Both the position numbers and the translations under genes were made by a program. This document shows, piece by piece, positions 22,437 through 33,877 of a stretch of DNA of 64,000 nucleotides; position 1 is the first letter of the stretch, and each line of letters begins with the position of its first letter. Source of the DNA: Earliella scabrosa. Taxonomy: Eukaryota > Basidiomycota > Agaricomycetes > Polyporales > Polyporaceae. The stretch spans positions 5,332,001-5,396,000 of the forward strand of contig JABYQQ010000001.1 of NCBI GenBank assembly GCA_022605405.1. Reading direction: 5' to 3'. A model generated the notes under the pieces. That model was not told where the DNA came from. It saw only the letters and a program-made list of their open reading frames with translations, and ran no database searches.

Positions 22437-23100
22437 CGTGGGCTCGTCCAATGCCATTGCCTCACTTGCACTCCACATCAGAGCAGGCGCGCGATCTTTT
22501 GACGCAGGGTGGGTCTGCATGGGGTCGTACCAGTCGGCGGTGGGTTTTCTATCTGCTGGGGGCTAGCTATAGGTGCATCGTGGCGAGCGAGCGCTCTGAC
22601 GGTGTACTTGTGCGTGTGGTAAGTACCGGTCGTCCAATGGCCTGACTTGACTTGCATTCGAGATCAGAGCACGCGCGCGATCCTTTGACGCGGGGCCGGT
22701 CTGCATGGGGTTCGTACTCGTCTGTGTTGTGGTTGCTATCCGCCGAGGGTTCGATGGCACAACGAGCGACGTCGGGTGAAGGAGATACACCCGTGTATGC
22801 ACGTCAATTCGGGGACGAGTTCTGACAACGGGATCCGGATACAGGAGATGCCGGAGATGCGTCTCGAGCCTTCCTTGGAGTTGGAGGAACCCCATCTTCG
22901 GCCTGACTTGCACGTACTCGAGATCAGAGCAGGCACGCCAGCGTTGGTCTGCAGGGAGCTCGTACCAGTCTGCGGCGGAATTTCTAGACCTCGGGTGGCA
23001 TGCCTGCGTATGCACTTCGATTCGTGCTGTAAGTATGGGTCGAGACTCGAGGGACGACTTCTTACAACGGGACCCGGATACAGGAGATGCCGATGTAGTC
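22437..23100. repeat. Diverged tandem/interspersed repeat block
   Basis: Three imperfect copies of one module lie at about 22447-22567, 22629-22753 and 22901-23000. They share atcagagca(g/c)gc(g/a)cgc, tttgacgc(a/g)ggg, ggtctgcatgggg and cgtac(c/t)(a/c)gtc. A second module (tatgcac.tc.attcg, then acaacggga(t/c)ccggatacaggagatgccg) occurs at about 22786-22853 and 23004-23093. The order A-A-B-A-B suggests duplications of a compound unit followed by decay. Confidence 0.7.
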
Positions 23101-23889
23101 ATCAGCAGATGCGTCCGGAGTCCGGGACGCGCAGATAATGAACAGACGATGATGTCGATGGGCACTTGAGAAGCTTCAAGGAGTCCGACGCAGACTCAGA
23201 CTGTCTGGTCACATTGATCATGAAGCGTCGTATGCATGTGGACGTGTGGTTCTCCGGGCGGGTTCGTCGACGCGCGCGGAGATGGACGAGGCGAGCTAAA
23301 CGAGCACGGAAGAATGGAGAAGAATGGAGTCAGAAAGAGATGCCAGTTGATGGTGATGGATCACGCTCGCCGCCGCTCATCATATCAATGTCATGGTATG
23401 TATCATCGTATGTGCTGCATGGGGCTCGAGGCTCGAGCCGGACCCCGGTGATGGATGCGTCGAACGTACGAGGCGAGTCAGAGCGAGCAAGCGAGTTGAA
23501 GGATCGGACAGGCGGACTCGGAACCGCTGGATATGTGGCCATTGTATGTAGGTGGGTCGTTGGATCGCGGCTGCGTGGATTGTGTGGCCACTCGAGCGCG
23601 TCTCGCGAACGGGCAGATCGGGTTGATTTGCGTTGTTACCGTACGGGCCGCGGAGCCTGAGCCTGTCTGGAGAGCAGCGCGGTGCGTGTGCCTGAGAGAG
23701 AAGGAGATGAAGCGACAAAGCTTGTTTCGGAGAAGACAACGGCCTGGCAAGCGACTGTGGGCGCTGTCGAGAAGAAGAGAGCTTGATGGGCCATGTCGAG
23801 AAGAAGGCGAATATTACGTGCGGCCTGCGTGCAGCACACGCGGAGGAGGGTTGGCCACGCCGGCGACGGTCCGACGGACGAGGGCCACG
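23101..23889. other. Spacer without a gene
   Basis: No coding region supported. It lies between the tandem repeats and the MITE. Confidence 0.4.
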
Positions 23890-23895
23890 CCCGAG

Positions 23896-24250
23896 CAGGA
23901 CCCCCGACAATACACCAAAATCCCTGAGGCTCAATTCGGACAATTTGGGGCGATTCGGACACGAATGCCTGATGCTTACCCCCCTGTTTTGGACCCAACA
24001 TCGTGGCCAGGTCTGGTGCCAGGCGCCGGGATATCGGACAAAATGATGACACCAGAGGTGGATAGACGCTCTCCGGAGGCCCGCTCCGGCCGCCACGAGG
24101 GCGTCTAGTGGAAAAATTACCGTATACGGAAGGAGACTGGTGCCATAATTCGGACCTGGCGACCCCTCCTGGAGGCCTGATCTCACGGACAAATTTGACC
24201 GATTTTTCGGAACGAGGATCAGGGATTTTGGTGTATTGTCGGGGGTCCTG
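23896..24250. mobile_element. MITE, 355 bp, perfect 32-bp terminal inverted repeats and 6-bp target duplication
   Basis: The left end 23896-23927 (beginning CAGGACCCCCGACAATACAC) and the right end 24219-24250 are exact reverse complements over 32 bases. The element is flanked by the direct repeat CCCGAG at 23890-23895 and 24251-24256, a clean target-site duplication. The interior has further weak palindromic similarity (aattcgga.., acaaatttg..) and no transposase, so it is non-autonomous. It lies 348 bp upstream of the G-alpha start codon. Intact ends and duplication suggest recent insertion. I cannot name the superfamily from the ends alone. Confidence 0.85.
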
Positions 24251-24598
24251 CCCGAGCACGGACGTCGCTCGGAGCCATCTTTGTGGCGCTCCTCCGCCGG
24301 GGTTGCTTTCCAGGAAAGGAAGGAGGCCGGGTGATGGCCGGGGAGGAAGAGGCCGGGATGGGCGGAGGATTGGGAGGTTCAGAGGATCAGACAATGATGA
24401 TGATGGGCAGCGAGACGCAGAGCGGATGGGAGCAGCTGGGAGCAGTCCCGTCCTCCATCACAATGAACCCTCGCCGTGGGATGCGTCTCTCCTCCTCCTC
24501 CTTCTCCTCGTCTTTCTGCTCCTCGTCTCTTCCTTATCCTCGACCGCCATCTCGCCCTCTCCGCCCGCCGTTCTCCTCCTCCCTCTTCCAAGTCTGCC

Positions 24599-27500
24599 AT
24601 GCCCCCAAGACGAACCCCGGCTGAAGACGCAGAGGCGCTCCGGATCAGCAACGCCATCGACGACGAGCTCAGGGTGCGTCCGTCCATCTTTCTCTGTCCT
24701 GCCTGTTCCCCTTCCGACTCCCATCCGGTGCACAGCGCGAGCGCGAGGCCTTGAGGAGAAGGAAATCGAGGGATGTCAAAGGTACGTCTCGCGCACCCCG
24801 CTTCCCCCGCACGCATGTCCCCCACGCGTCCCCCGATCCCTTCCATTCCGCCGTCTCTCCTCCACCGACCCCGACGCATCAATCACACCCCCCGACGCGT
24901 CCCACCCCCGCCCGCCCGCTCGCCCTCCCGCACGCACGCACGCACGCTCGCTCGCTAACCGGCACCCCCGCAGTGATGCTCCTCGGGCAAGCCGAGTCCG
25001 GCAAGTCGACGCTCCAAAAGCAGTTCCAGCTCTACTACTCGTCCCAGACGCTCGAGAACGAGCGGCCCTCCTGGCGGCCCATCGTCTACTTCAACATCCT
25101 CCGCGCGATCCGCATGATCCTCGACGAGCTCGACTGGGAGTACGGCCTCGTCTCCGGCTCCGGCGACCCGCTCTCCTCCGCCCCTCCTTCCTCCCTCGCC
25201 CTCGCGCCCTCGACGTCGCACTCCGGTTCGGGGTCGGGATCGGGCTCGGGGTCGTCGACGTACCAGTCGCGCGCGGCGGCGAACCCGGCGTGGTTCCCCG
25301 AACTCGCGCTCCTCCGGAACAAGCTCCTCCCGCTCGTCGCGAGCGAAGACGCGCTTGGGGCGGAGCTCTCTGGCGGGATCACCGTCTCGGGCGGGCGCAC
25401 GGGGGTGTACGTGCGCGCGGGGTGGCAGGCGCTCAACTCTGCGAGCCGGTCGTGGCCGCTCGCGGAGGACTATGGGCGGGCGGGGGCGATGACGCTCAGG
25501 CAGTCGGCGGTGACGAACATTGTGGCGAAGACGTTGGCGGCGGTGATGGACGAGATTGAGGGGTTGTGGTGGCACCCGGGTGTGCAGGGCTTGTTGAGGG
25601 GGAACAAGCTGAAGCTGGAGGAGTATGCTGCGTTGTGCGTGTCTTGATCGCTGTCTGGGCGGTATGGTTCGAGTTGGGTTGGACGCGAGGGCTGATGATG
25701 TGTGCGGACAGCTTTTTGGCGCATATTCGGAGGATAGCCCAACCGGACTACCTGCCCTCGAACGGTACGTCGTGCTCGCTCTTGATCTCTTTCTTTCGCA
25801 CACACCCTGTCATCACCCGGGACGATTGGCGACTCGAGGATTGGCGACTGACGATTGACACCGGGCAGAGGACATCCTGCACGTCCGTCTGCAGACGATC
25901 GGCGTGACAGAACACCAGTTCGACATCAACCTCGGGGGGACAAACTACAACTGGCTCTTGTACGACGTCGGCGGCGCAGTGCGTGCTCTCTCTCTTCCCC
26001 TTCTGTCTGTGCAGTATGTGACCGGCTCGTTGGGTTGTTGTGCCTTGGGTGCTTCTTCTCTCGCTCTGCAGCGCGGCCAGGTGAGTCTCGTCCGATGTCT
26101 CTTGGGTTCTGGCTCCCAGCTGCCGGTGATTCTTGCGCCCCGCGCCCCGGCGGACGCAAAAGATGCGGCGCGTGGGTTCTCACGGCGCGACGTCGGCGGG
26201 GCGCGGGTCGCGGGGCTGGGCTGGGTGGTATTGCGGGGAATGCTGACGAGACGTGATTTTTTTCTCTTCCCTCCCTCTCGCAGCGACACGCGTGGGTGCC
26301 ATACTTTGACGACGGTGAGTTGCGCCCCTTCCGTTTCAGTTCTGTGCCTCTTCTCTCTTCCGTGTCTTGCCCGTTTCATTCTTTTTGCCTGTGGGTCGTG
26401 TGCCCTCCGCGCGCGCTGGGACGTTACTCATTGTGTTGGTGTGCCTGACGAGCGGGGAGACCACACCTGCGCTCCGAGTTGGGTGGTGTTGGGCGCGATG
26501 GATGGATAGACGATACACGCGCCCAGAGGAGCCCTGTCAGCGCAGGCTGTGCGTCGAGCACAGTGGGACCGCTCCCGCTGCCAAACCTTGTCCGACAAGC
26601 ACGTCCGGCCGGGCTGCGGTCTGCCCCTCCTCCTCCTCCGAGCGCGCTTTGGGGTTTTGGTTGTGTGCGTCCGGACGAGTGCTGACTTTGCTCCGTTTAG
26701 CCACGGCGATTATCTTTCTTGCGCCCATCAGCGCGTTTGACCAGGTCGGTCCCCTCTCTCCTTGTTCTCGTCTCGGTCTCGGTCTGCGTGGTGCTCACCG
26801 GGATTTGTCTTGCATGCAACCTTACTCCTCCTCCCCCTCGGCGCGCACCGAATTACCCGGACACTCGCCGACCGGACGCGCCGCGGCTTCTGGAACTTCA
26901 CTGGCCGGCGTGGATGGATGGATGATGCGCGCGACGTACGCTGTGTGACGTGCGTTCCCGGCGTGCCTGGATACCATTCAATCCCTCGCGCGTCCCTTCC
27001 ATGCACCGTCCATCCTCCTGCCCGTTTGGCTTTGGGTTTGGATCCGGGTGGGCTTCGTCGGGCCGCCGCGATGCCGGACGTTGCGCTCTTGACGGACTGG
27101 GACTTGGGGGAGCAGTACCTGGAGGAGGACCCGCGGACGAACCGGATAGACGACTCGCTCCAGCTGTTTACTGCGATATGCTCCAACAAGCTCCTCTCCA
27201 ACGCTGCCCTTGTCCTCATGCTCAACAAGGTCCGTCCGCCCTTCCCGCACCTGCTTCGGTGCTACGCTCACCGCTGTATGCGTCGTGCAGACCGACTTGC
27301 TACGACAAAAACTCGAGGCGGGCATCAAGGTTCGGAAATAGTGCGTAATCTCCTCTCGCTCCGGTTTTGGGTACATTGGGTCGATTGGGTTTGGCGTGTC
27401 GCTGACCGTGGTTTTTCTGCATATGTTTTTGACTCTCGGTCCGCGCTGCTGCGGCCGATCGTTTCCCATTCATCCCTTTCTTACCCGCCACCCACTCCAT

Positions 27501-28211
27501 GGCCACTTGCATCATGTGCACTCGTTCGCGGTTCGCGCCGATCTCCCCGCGCACTGGACCCGACACACCGACTTCTCGCCCCGGCTCTGCGCGTCGTCGT
27601 CGTCGTCGTCGTCGTGCACGAACTCGCTCGCTCGGCCTCTCTCACACTCGGATGCTGTCCTGTCCTCGAATCCAACCCAACCCGGCCCGACCGCGGCGCA
27701 CGCACAGCATCTCGTCGTACGGGGACCGGCCAAACGACTTTGAGGAGGTGTCCGAGTACTTCCGCGCGCACTTTATCCAGGTGCACAGGCGCAAGGACGT
27801 CTCGCACCGCCCGCTTTATCTGGTGCGTCTTGCTTCTTTGATTCTTTGAGTCTTTAATCCTTCTCTCCCTCTTGCCGGTCGTTCTTTCATTTGTCCTTGC
27901 TTGCTTGGTATTCGGTCGGCTGACGTTCGCTCTCGCGCTCTTCCTCCACAGCATTTCACGTCGATGCTTGTACGTCCACATGCGCCGGGCGGCCGTGTCC
28001 ACCCGTCCTCTCTATCTCTCTGTCGCTGTGAGCTCACGCACGATATAGGATATCAAGGCGACGCAGTCGATCATCATCAACGGTGCGTGCCCTCCTTCGA
28101 CATCAGACTGCATGTGGGCTGACGACCTCTGTCCTCTCTTTTTGATGCTTGGCCCTTGTAGTCGGCGAGGCGATCATGCGCTCGCATTTGACCAAGATCG
28201 GACTCGCATAG
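24599..28211 (+). CDS. Atypical heterotrimeric G-protein alpha subunit (469 aa)
   Basis: Binds GTP and would couple to receptors at the membrane. Fourteen exons splice to 469 residues (usual length about 353). The P-loop is LLGQAESGKSTLQKQF. The switch I region DILHVRLQTIGVTE keeps the Arg and Thr. Switch II reads DVGGARGQRHAWVPYFDD, so the catalytic Gln after DVGG is Ala. G4 is LNKTDLL and G5 is FTSMLD instead of FTCATD. There is no N-terminal MG myristoylation site (start MPPRRTPAED). The helical domain carries a Ser/Gly-rich insert of roughly 60-100 residues (SGSGSGSGSGSSTYQS). Exon 6 is only 9 nt (26072-26080, RGQ) and exon 12 only 18 nt (27952-27969, HFTSML). Three introns exceed 300 bp. 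The upstream region is C/T-rich. Such divergent G-alpha forms are known in Agaricomycetes; GTPase competence is uncertain. Confidence 0.93.
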
Positions 28212-29833
28212 GGAGGTAGGAGGATGTGGAGCAGGGGACAGTCGACATCCGATGTTGAGCGCTGGGTACATACATACCGTATACCGTATACCGATCTTGT
28301 CTGTTGTTGTTCTTGCGTTATGTGCGGGGAGGTGGTGGGACGGGACGGGGTGTACGATAGGCTGGTCATTTGTAGTTATGTTATTGTATGGATAGTGGAT
28401 AGACGGTCTCGAGATCTTGGCTCTTCGGATTCGGTTGGTGATCGGTTGGCTGAGTGAGGGTGGCAGACTCGGATTTGGAGGGATGGTGCACTGTCGGGCA
28501 CCTGTGGACCGTTGAAACCCAACCACGGTTGCTTCCTGGCGCTGCTTACGCCGCACCTTCTCCAGCTGTGTCCCTCTTTTCTTCTGCTTCCTCGGGCTGG
28601 TCACTTGCTCATACCTCTGCTTCCAGGTGTTGAATTGCTCTCGTGCAAGGCGTTGGACGTCTGCAAGTGTGAAGCGAACATGCTCAAGTTCGCATGTGCG
28701 GGGAAACGTTCTGGACAGATGTACATGACTCGAGGGTGGCGGAAGGTGACCTTGACGAAGACGATGGTGCTCCAGATCCCGTGCGGCGCTCTGAGCCCCG
28801 CCTGGTGCCTTCGTAGACACCGAGGCGGTGTGTGTGGCAGGCAACTCGGCCTACTATGCTACACTGGTGAAATGTTGCAACATGAGAAGTAGAGTCTCGA
28901 AGCGGACATCCGACACCATCTGGTGCATATGTCGGGGCGCGAGTCATCGAGACACAAGTTGACACAAGTGCGCGGCATGGTACCATGCTCGCACCGCTGC
29001 TGTACACACGCCGACGGACGCGACGGGTTGTTGGTCGTCGGATGGGGCGCTGTCGAGAGTGGGGCGGTGTCCGAGAGTGTCCGAGTCGTGTATTCGGAAT
29101 GTCGGGAACGAAGTGCATGAGTCATGTTGTAATTTGTTGGGGAGGAGGCGTCGTTTGCAGAAGCAGTCGGGTGCAAGACAAAGCTAGAGCGTAGAGGATC
29201 ACGGTGACGAGCCACGGGCAGGGGCGTAAATACGGCGTAGATCCTCGCAGAATGAGCTCGAGGCCGTACGGTGAGGATCGGAGCGTTTCGCTGGCGATCA
29301 CGTTAGAGACATGTGCAGCACACTGACTCTTATTCAGACAGCAGGAAGTGGCTTTTCACGGAAGTGTTGCTCATGCCATACATTGTAGAGCTTGAGTGGG
29401 AAACGGTATCAGTACTAGTAAGAAAGCTGTGAGGCAAGTTGTACGGGCATATTGCGAATACTGGGCACGGTGAATACGGGTCGGCGCAAAATCCGTTCGA
29501 ATAGGGCATCTTGTGCTGTCCAGAGTCATTCACGGGAGGCAGAACGTGCACAGCGGGAAACTAGCCGAGGGAAGTGGCGGTAGTAGTGGCGGTTGGGAGA
29601 ACGGAAACGCGCGTCGACATATCCGGATAGGGAAGGCCACGTGGGCTGGCGAGGCCACATTGGGGGCGGCGGAGCCTCTCTCGCTCAGCATTCCTCTCCT
29701 CTTCTCTCATCCGCAGTCAGTACCGTACACTCTTCTATCGACCTCCACCTCTCGTTTACCGTTCTTGTTCGTCTCTTTTCAGATCTATCTCCCACTTTAT
29801 CTACACACAAACCCCTCGACCAGACACAAGCCA
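28212..29833. other. 1.6 kb without a supported gene
   Basis: A minus-strand frame near 28500-28844 has a helix-like stretch (LADVQRLAREQFNTWKQRYE, then KQKKRGTQLEKVRRKQRQE) that could be a decayed transposon or gene piece, but no start, splice or family supports it. A CACGTG E-box at 29638-29643 and C/T-rich DNA at about 29680-29760 belong to the promoter of the next gene. Confidence 0.4.
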
Positions 29834-30971
29834 ATGCGATTCGGCGCACTTCCTGCGCTCGCCGTCCTCGGTGCAAGCCTCGGTAAGCCTCACCATCTTC
29901 CCTCGTACGACCTCTCCCTCAACATTCTTCCTTCTGCGATCCCTCGTCCAACCCTCGGTCCATCCGTTTCATGAACTTGAACCACCCGCCACGCACAAAC
30001 AGTGGTCGCTAGCCCGATCCGAGTTGTCGTGACCGAGGTCTCCACCTCCGACCCCATACGCTACGGCCACGCCGCCTCGAACATCGCCCATATCCCCGTC
30101 CCTCCCCCCGAGGTACTCCGGGATGCGGGCATGCTTCACGCTCTGCCCGTGACCCCCATCAACTCACAGACCATGAAGGTGCAGCACCGCCCGGGCTGCA
30201 AGGGCATGAGAGGCAAGGCCCTCGAGGCGTCCAACTTGCTCAGACAGTGGCTCGGACTGGAGCCGATCAGCGTCGAGCCCGCCCCGCCCCACATGCACCA
30301 CGCCCACCACGAGGTCCCCGCGACTACGACGGGTGTGATCGTCAAGTTCAAGGAGGGCAAGACGCCGCACGGAGAGCTCCCTGTCCTGCCGTTCGTCGGG
30401 ACCCCCGTCAAGCCCGCGTTCGTCACTGAGGGCGAGGTCCTGGAGGGAGGGAGTTCCCGCCCGATGTGGGTCCACCGTCACCACCGCCTGAGCGGGTCTT
30501 TCCTCCGTCGCGTTCATCACGCGCTTATGAGCCTTGGCCCTTGGGAAGGCCGCGCAGTTGCGTTCGTTCTTGGTGCGTGTCTCCACTCTTCTCATTGTTT
30601 TTGCTTGTGGCTTGTGGGCTTGTGGTCATCCCTCCCCTTGCCGGCCGGTGCTTGGCTTCCGTCCTCGCACTCTCCCTACCACCTCGAACACGCCCTCCTA
30701 TCCCTCCCGTCTTTGTCCGATCACGATCTGCGTGCTAATCTCTGCGATCTTGCATCTAGGATGCGGCATTGGTGTTCTTCTGCGCATGGTCTGGGTGATG
30801 GTCCTCGTCACCGCCCGCGCCATTCGCGGCTCCCGCGACGACGAGACAGACTACGACGTCGTCTTTGACGAGGCCGAAGCTGAAATGCTCGTCCCGCCCC
30901 CGCAGTACACCGTCATCCAGGGCACCGAGGCCGTCCCGGTCGCCGTCGACGAGAAGGCCGAGAAGAACTAG
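29834..30971 (+). CDS. Secretory-pathway type I membrane protein with cytosolic PPxY motif, function unknown
   Basis: Three exons (29834-29882, 30003-30572, 30760-30971) give 276 residues. The first exon encodes a short signal peptide (MRFGALPALAVLGASL, cleavage near VVAS). The luminal part has a Cys-containing segment (HRPGCKGMRGKALEASNLLRQ), His/Pro-rich stretches (PPHMHHAHHEVP, HRHHRLSG) and no catalytic motif. One membrane helix spans the last intron junction (VAFVLGCGIGVLLRMVWVMVLV). The acidic cytosolic tail ends in VPPPQYTVIQG, a PPxY motif that could recruit a Rsp5/Nedd4-type WW-domain ubiquitin ligase, then KAEKN. I do not recognise a named family. The PPxY role is inference. Confidence 0.85.
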
Positions 30972-31009
30972 AAGCGGACGAGTCACGACACCGCCGCTTG
31001 CCCACTCGG

Positions 31010-31050
31010 TAGTTGATTCGCAGATACGCCAATTATCTGCGAATCGACTA
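31010..31050 (+). other. Stable hairpin just downstream of the membrane-protein gene
   Basis: Arms tagttgattcgcagata (31010-31026) and tatctgcgaatcgacta (31034-31050) pair over 17 bases, with one G-U wobble if transcribed, around a 7-base loop. It lies 39 bp after the stop codon, so in the 3' UTR. It may affect mRNA 3' end formation or stability. Confidence 0.7.
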
Positions 31051-31996
31051 CTTATGTAGGTCGGATCCCTGTGGACACTGGATTCGTTTTCGGACTGTTC
31101 GTGTGCCATTGCGTTTGTTGTAGCCCCAAGCTCGACGTCTCCTAGTCTCGTATCGACTTCTCCCGTTCTCTACATACACAAACCCCATATCTTGATCTAT
31201 GTCTTGTCGTCCGTGCCGTGCCCTTACGTAGGCACTGGCTCCGTCGTCTCAGAATTGTCCCCTGTCCCCTACAAATATCTCCTGTAACGACTTGTGACTT
31301 CACACTTCGGCTTTTCTCTTTCGTTCTTCCATTGTCTGGCGTTCCTCCGTCTGTCAATAGTACGGAACTGGATCATGGATGGATGGAAGAGATCGGTGAC
31401 GGGTCGGTACTGGTTCTCGTATGTACCTGTCGCTGCCGAGACTGCGTGAATGTATGATATATACTAGAATGGTGGGTTGCGTTGGATGCGCTGTGCTCGA
31501 AGAACCGCACTAAGGACAAGGATCATGAGTAAGAAATTGTGCCGGTGGTTCAAGACGATGAGGCTTGTGCTATCAATGGTGTTGGCAAATCCGACAACAC
31601 GTATGCACGTCATATACCATGCCGTGGCTAGGTCATTCGTACACTCTTTTCCTACACACTCGAAAGGTCCCGGTCGCTGGCTCGTCTGGGCGGGTCGCGA
31701 GTTCTCGTCGGCGCGGTCTTGCGCGCTCTTTTCATCTCTACGTCTTTGCCATGTTGCGCTGATCTGGGCACGCTGACATGACGAATGAGAAGAGAGACAG
31801 TTCAGAGGCGCAGCCGTGGCTCGAGGCCGCGGACTCATGGTGTCCGGTATCCAGGGGCCAGGAGAACGGAAGGCGGGGCGGATGTTCGCATGCGCTGTAG
31901 AGGTGAAGGGGCGCGAAGTGAGGAGGAGGTCGCTGGAGGATCCCGGAAAGTGTATTTGCAGCGGATGCACAGCACTGGGAGCCGCACGGGCGGCGG
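31051..31996. other. Convergent intergenic region
   Basis: Between the 3' ends of two convergent genes; no coding region supported. Confidence 0.45.
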
Positions 31997-33501
31997 TCAG
32001 CTTGCTTGAACCTCGGCGAGCAGCTCGTCGTCGTCTGCTAGGCCCGCCGCGTACGCCTGAGTAGTTGTCGTTGAGCCATACGCGGGGCAGATCACTGAAG
32101 ATGGCGGCGCACCTCGAGTTCGGCTTGCGACGGGCCTGTCGTCGGGAGAGCTTGTGGTTTGCTCGAGAGCTGCGAAGGCTATGGAGCGCGTCCTGGGAGT
32201 GAATGCGCGAGAGAACGCACCTCTTGCGATACGTTGTTGAGGTCGTCGAGGAGCGCGTCCCAGTCGCGTTCCGGCTCCTCGGGGAGCGTGGCACCGAGGT
32301 TCGCGAGCTGGTCTGCGCCCTCGTTCCCTTCGATGCCTGCGTGGCCTTTCACGTACTGGAGGTGGATCTGGTGTGGAAGAGCGCGAGGCGTGTCAAGACC
32401 ATTTAGGAGGAAGAGAGTGGAAGGGGAGGGGGCGGCACCTTCTGGCCCTCGCGCGCGCGGAGGTCGAGGAGAGCTGAGAGGTAGCGGATCAGTGGAGCGT
32501 TCTTGACGGGCTGGCCGGTGGACGACTTGAAGCCGTTCCGGAGCCATTTGGGCATCCACTCTCGGAAGCCTGGCGGTGCGAGTGAGGTGAGAGGCGAACG
32601 TGGACGTGAGGAAAGATGCGAGAGGGGAGGAAGAGGAGGAGACGAGACGGAGACGGAGGGACGTACAGCTGATGCTATACTTGGAGTCCGTCTTGATCAG
32701 CAGCGGTCGTTTCGTGTGCGGGGCCGTCTCGAGTACGCGGACGATGGCCTGTTAGCAGCAGCGGGAGCGGCGGTGGTCTCACTTAGTAAGTAGATGAGTA
32801 CAGGGGAAAGGGTGGGGACGAACGATTAGCTCTGCGCGGTTGTTCGTCTGCCCGCCCGGACAGCGCTCGGCGACGTTCCTGGTATCGACACGCTCAGTCA
32901 CGCAAACAGGTATGCATTCCAAGGGGTGCTACTCGGACACGGGCAGACGCATACCTTACGTCGTTAGGACCCCACCACACGCCCACTCCCGCTATTGACC
33001 CGGCCTTTCCGTTCCCCTTGCATGCCCCGTCGGAGTAGACGACGTCCCAGCCACTCTCGTCCTCGATCACTTCGGTCGTCAGCGCGGCCCATTTGGACGA
33101 GCCTGAGCTGTGTGGTTTGTCTGCTGCGTTCGCCTGCGGTTTCGAGTATGGCTTGGCACCGTGTTGACGAGACTGAGCTAGACGGTTGGAAGCAGCAGCA
33201 ACAGACCCATTTGAGGCAGCAGGAGCAGCAGCCGCAGGAGAAGCGGAGGTGGAGGGAGTGGCTACGCCGTGTTGTGCGAGGTAGGTCTGGGCTTGCTCCA
33301 TGGTCGGGAATTTCTGGTGCTTGTTGCCCATGAAACCGTTGACTTGTTGCTGACATTCGTCCCTAATTTGAGGAGGTGTAAAGACGGGAAGGTGGAGTGG
33401 AGGTAGCCGTGGATGACAACGCGTACGTACCATGTGGTGTATACTCCTGGGACGCGTCCTCTTGCGACTGCGTAGAATCCTGGTTTGGCGGCCTTCGGCA
33501 T
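31997..33501 (-). CDS. RNH1: Ribonuclease H1 with N-terminal hybrid-binding (viroplasmin-like) domain
   Basis: Cleaves the RNA strand of RNA/DNA hybrids in nucleus and possibly mitochondria. Eight exons splice in phase to 336 residues. Residues about 8-55 (GFYAVARGRVPGVYTTWDECQ .. QQQVNGFMGNKHQKF) form the hybrid-binding domain. An Ala/Ser-rich linker follows. The catalytic domain shows VVYSDGACKGNGKAG, NNRAELIAIVRVLE, LIKTDSKYSIS and QYVKGHAGIEGNEGADQLAN, giving the Asp-Glu-Asp-Asp set and the His loop. A C-terminal tail of about 70 residues (ERDWDALLDDLNNVSQ .. LLAEVQAS) follows the domain. Introns include GTTCGT and GTGCCG donors. The gene converges with the membrane-protein gene. No missing catalytic residue. 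Confidence 0.95.
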
Positions 33502-33877
33502 GGCGCGAGGCTGTCGTCCTCGAAGGTCAAGTGTAAGAGAAGTAGGCTGTAGACGTGCACAGTCTTTAGGAGGAGCACGCGAATGTCTAGTGAGGAAGAA
33601 ACGGTTGAGGGAGACGAAACGGTGAGGCTGTTGTCCCAGAGGTGGGAGTCGACGCAGCAAGTTTCGTGGTGCCAGGATAGCTTAAGTAGTTCCTCTGCCA
33701 CAGTCGCGGAGTACTAAGTAGAGCGTGTCACGGGCTGGAGAGGATGGGAGCGCTGCGGTGGACACCGTGGTGTAAGCTTGCGAGGTTGGAATTCACAACG
33801 ATGGCACCAGAGACAGACCTCGTTGTGGGCGCTCGACCTCGGCACAAAATCTGCTTCGTTCCCCTACGTCCTCCTTG
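33502..33877. other. Short spacer, presumed RNase H1 promoter
   Basis: No coding region seen. Confidence 0.45.

Noticed and set aside
22137..23165. Minus-strand frames with repeated MQT.PASKDRA words
   Set aside because: The recurrence reflects the DNA repeats at 22437-23100, not protein repeats.
23636..24394. 252-residue minus-strand frame spanning the MITE
   Set aside because: Its repeated DPRQYTKIP words come from the inverted repeats themselves; there is no family similarity.
28500..28844. Possible minus-strand gene with a helix-like Lys/Arg segment
   Set aside because: No supported start, intron or family; it may be a decayed piece but does not meet the standard for a gene.
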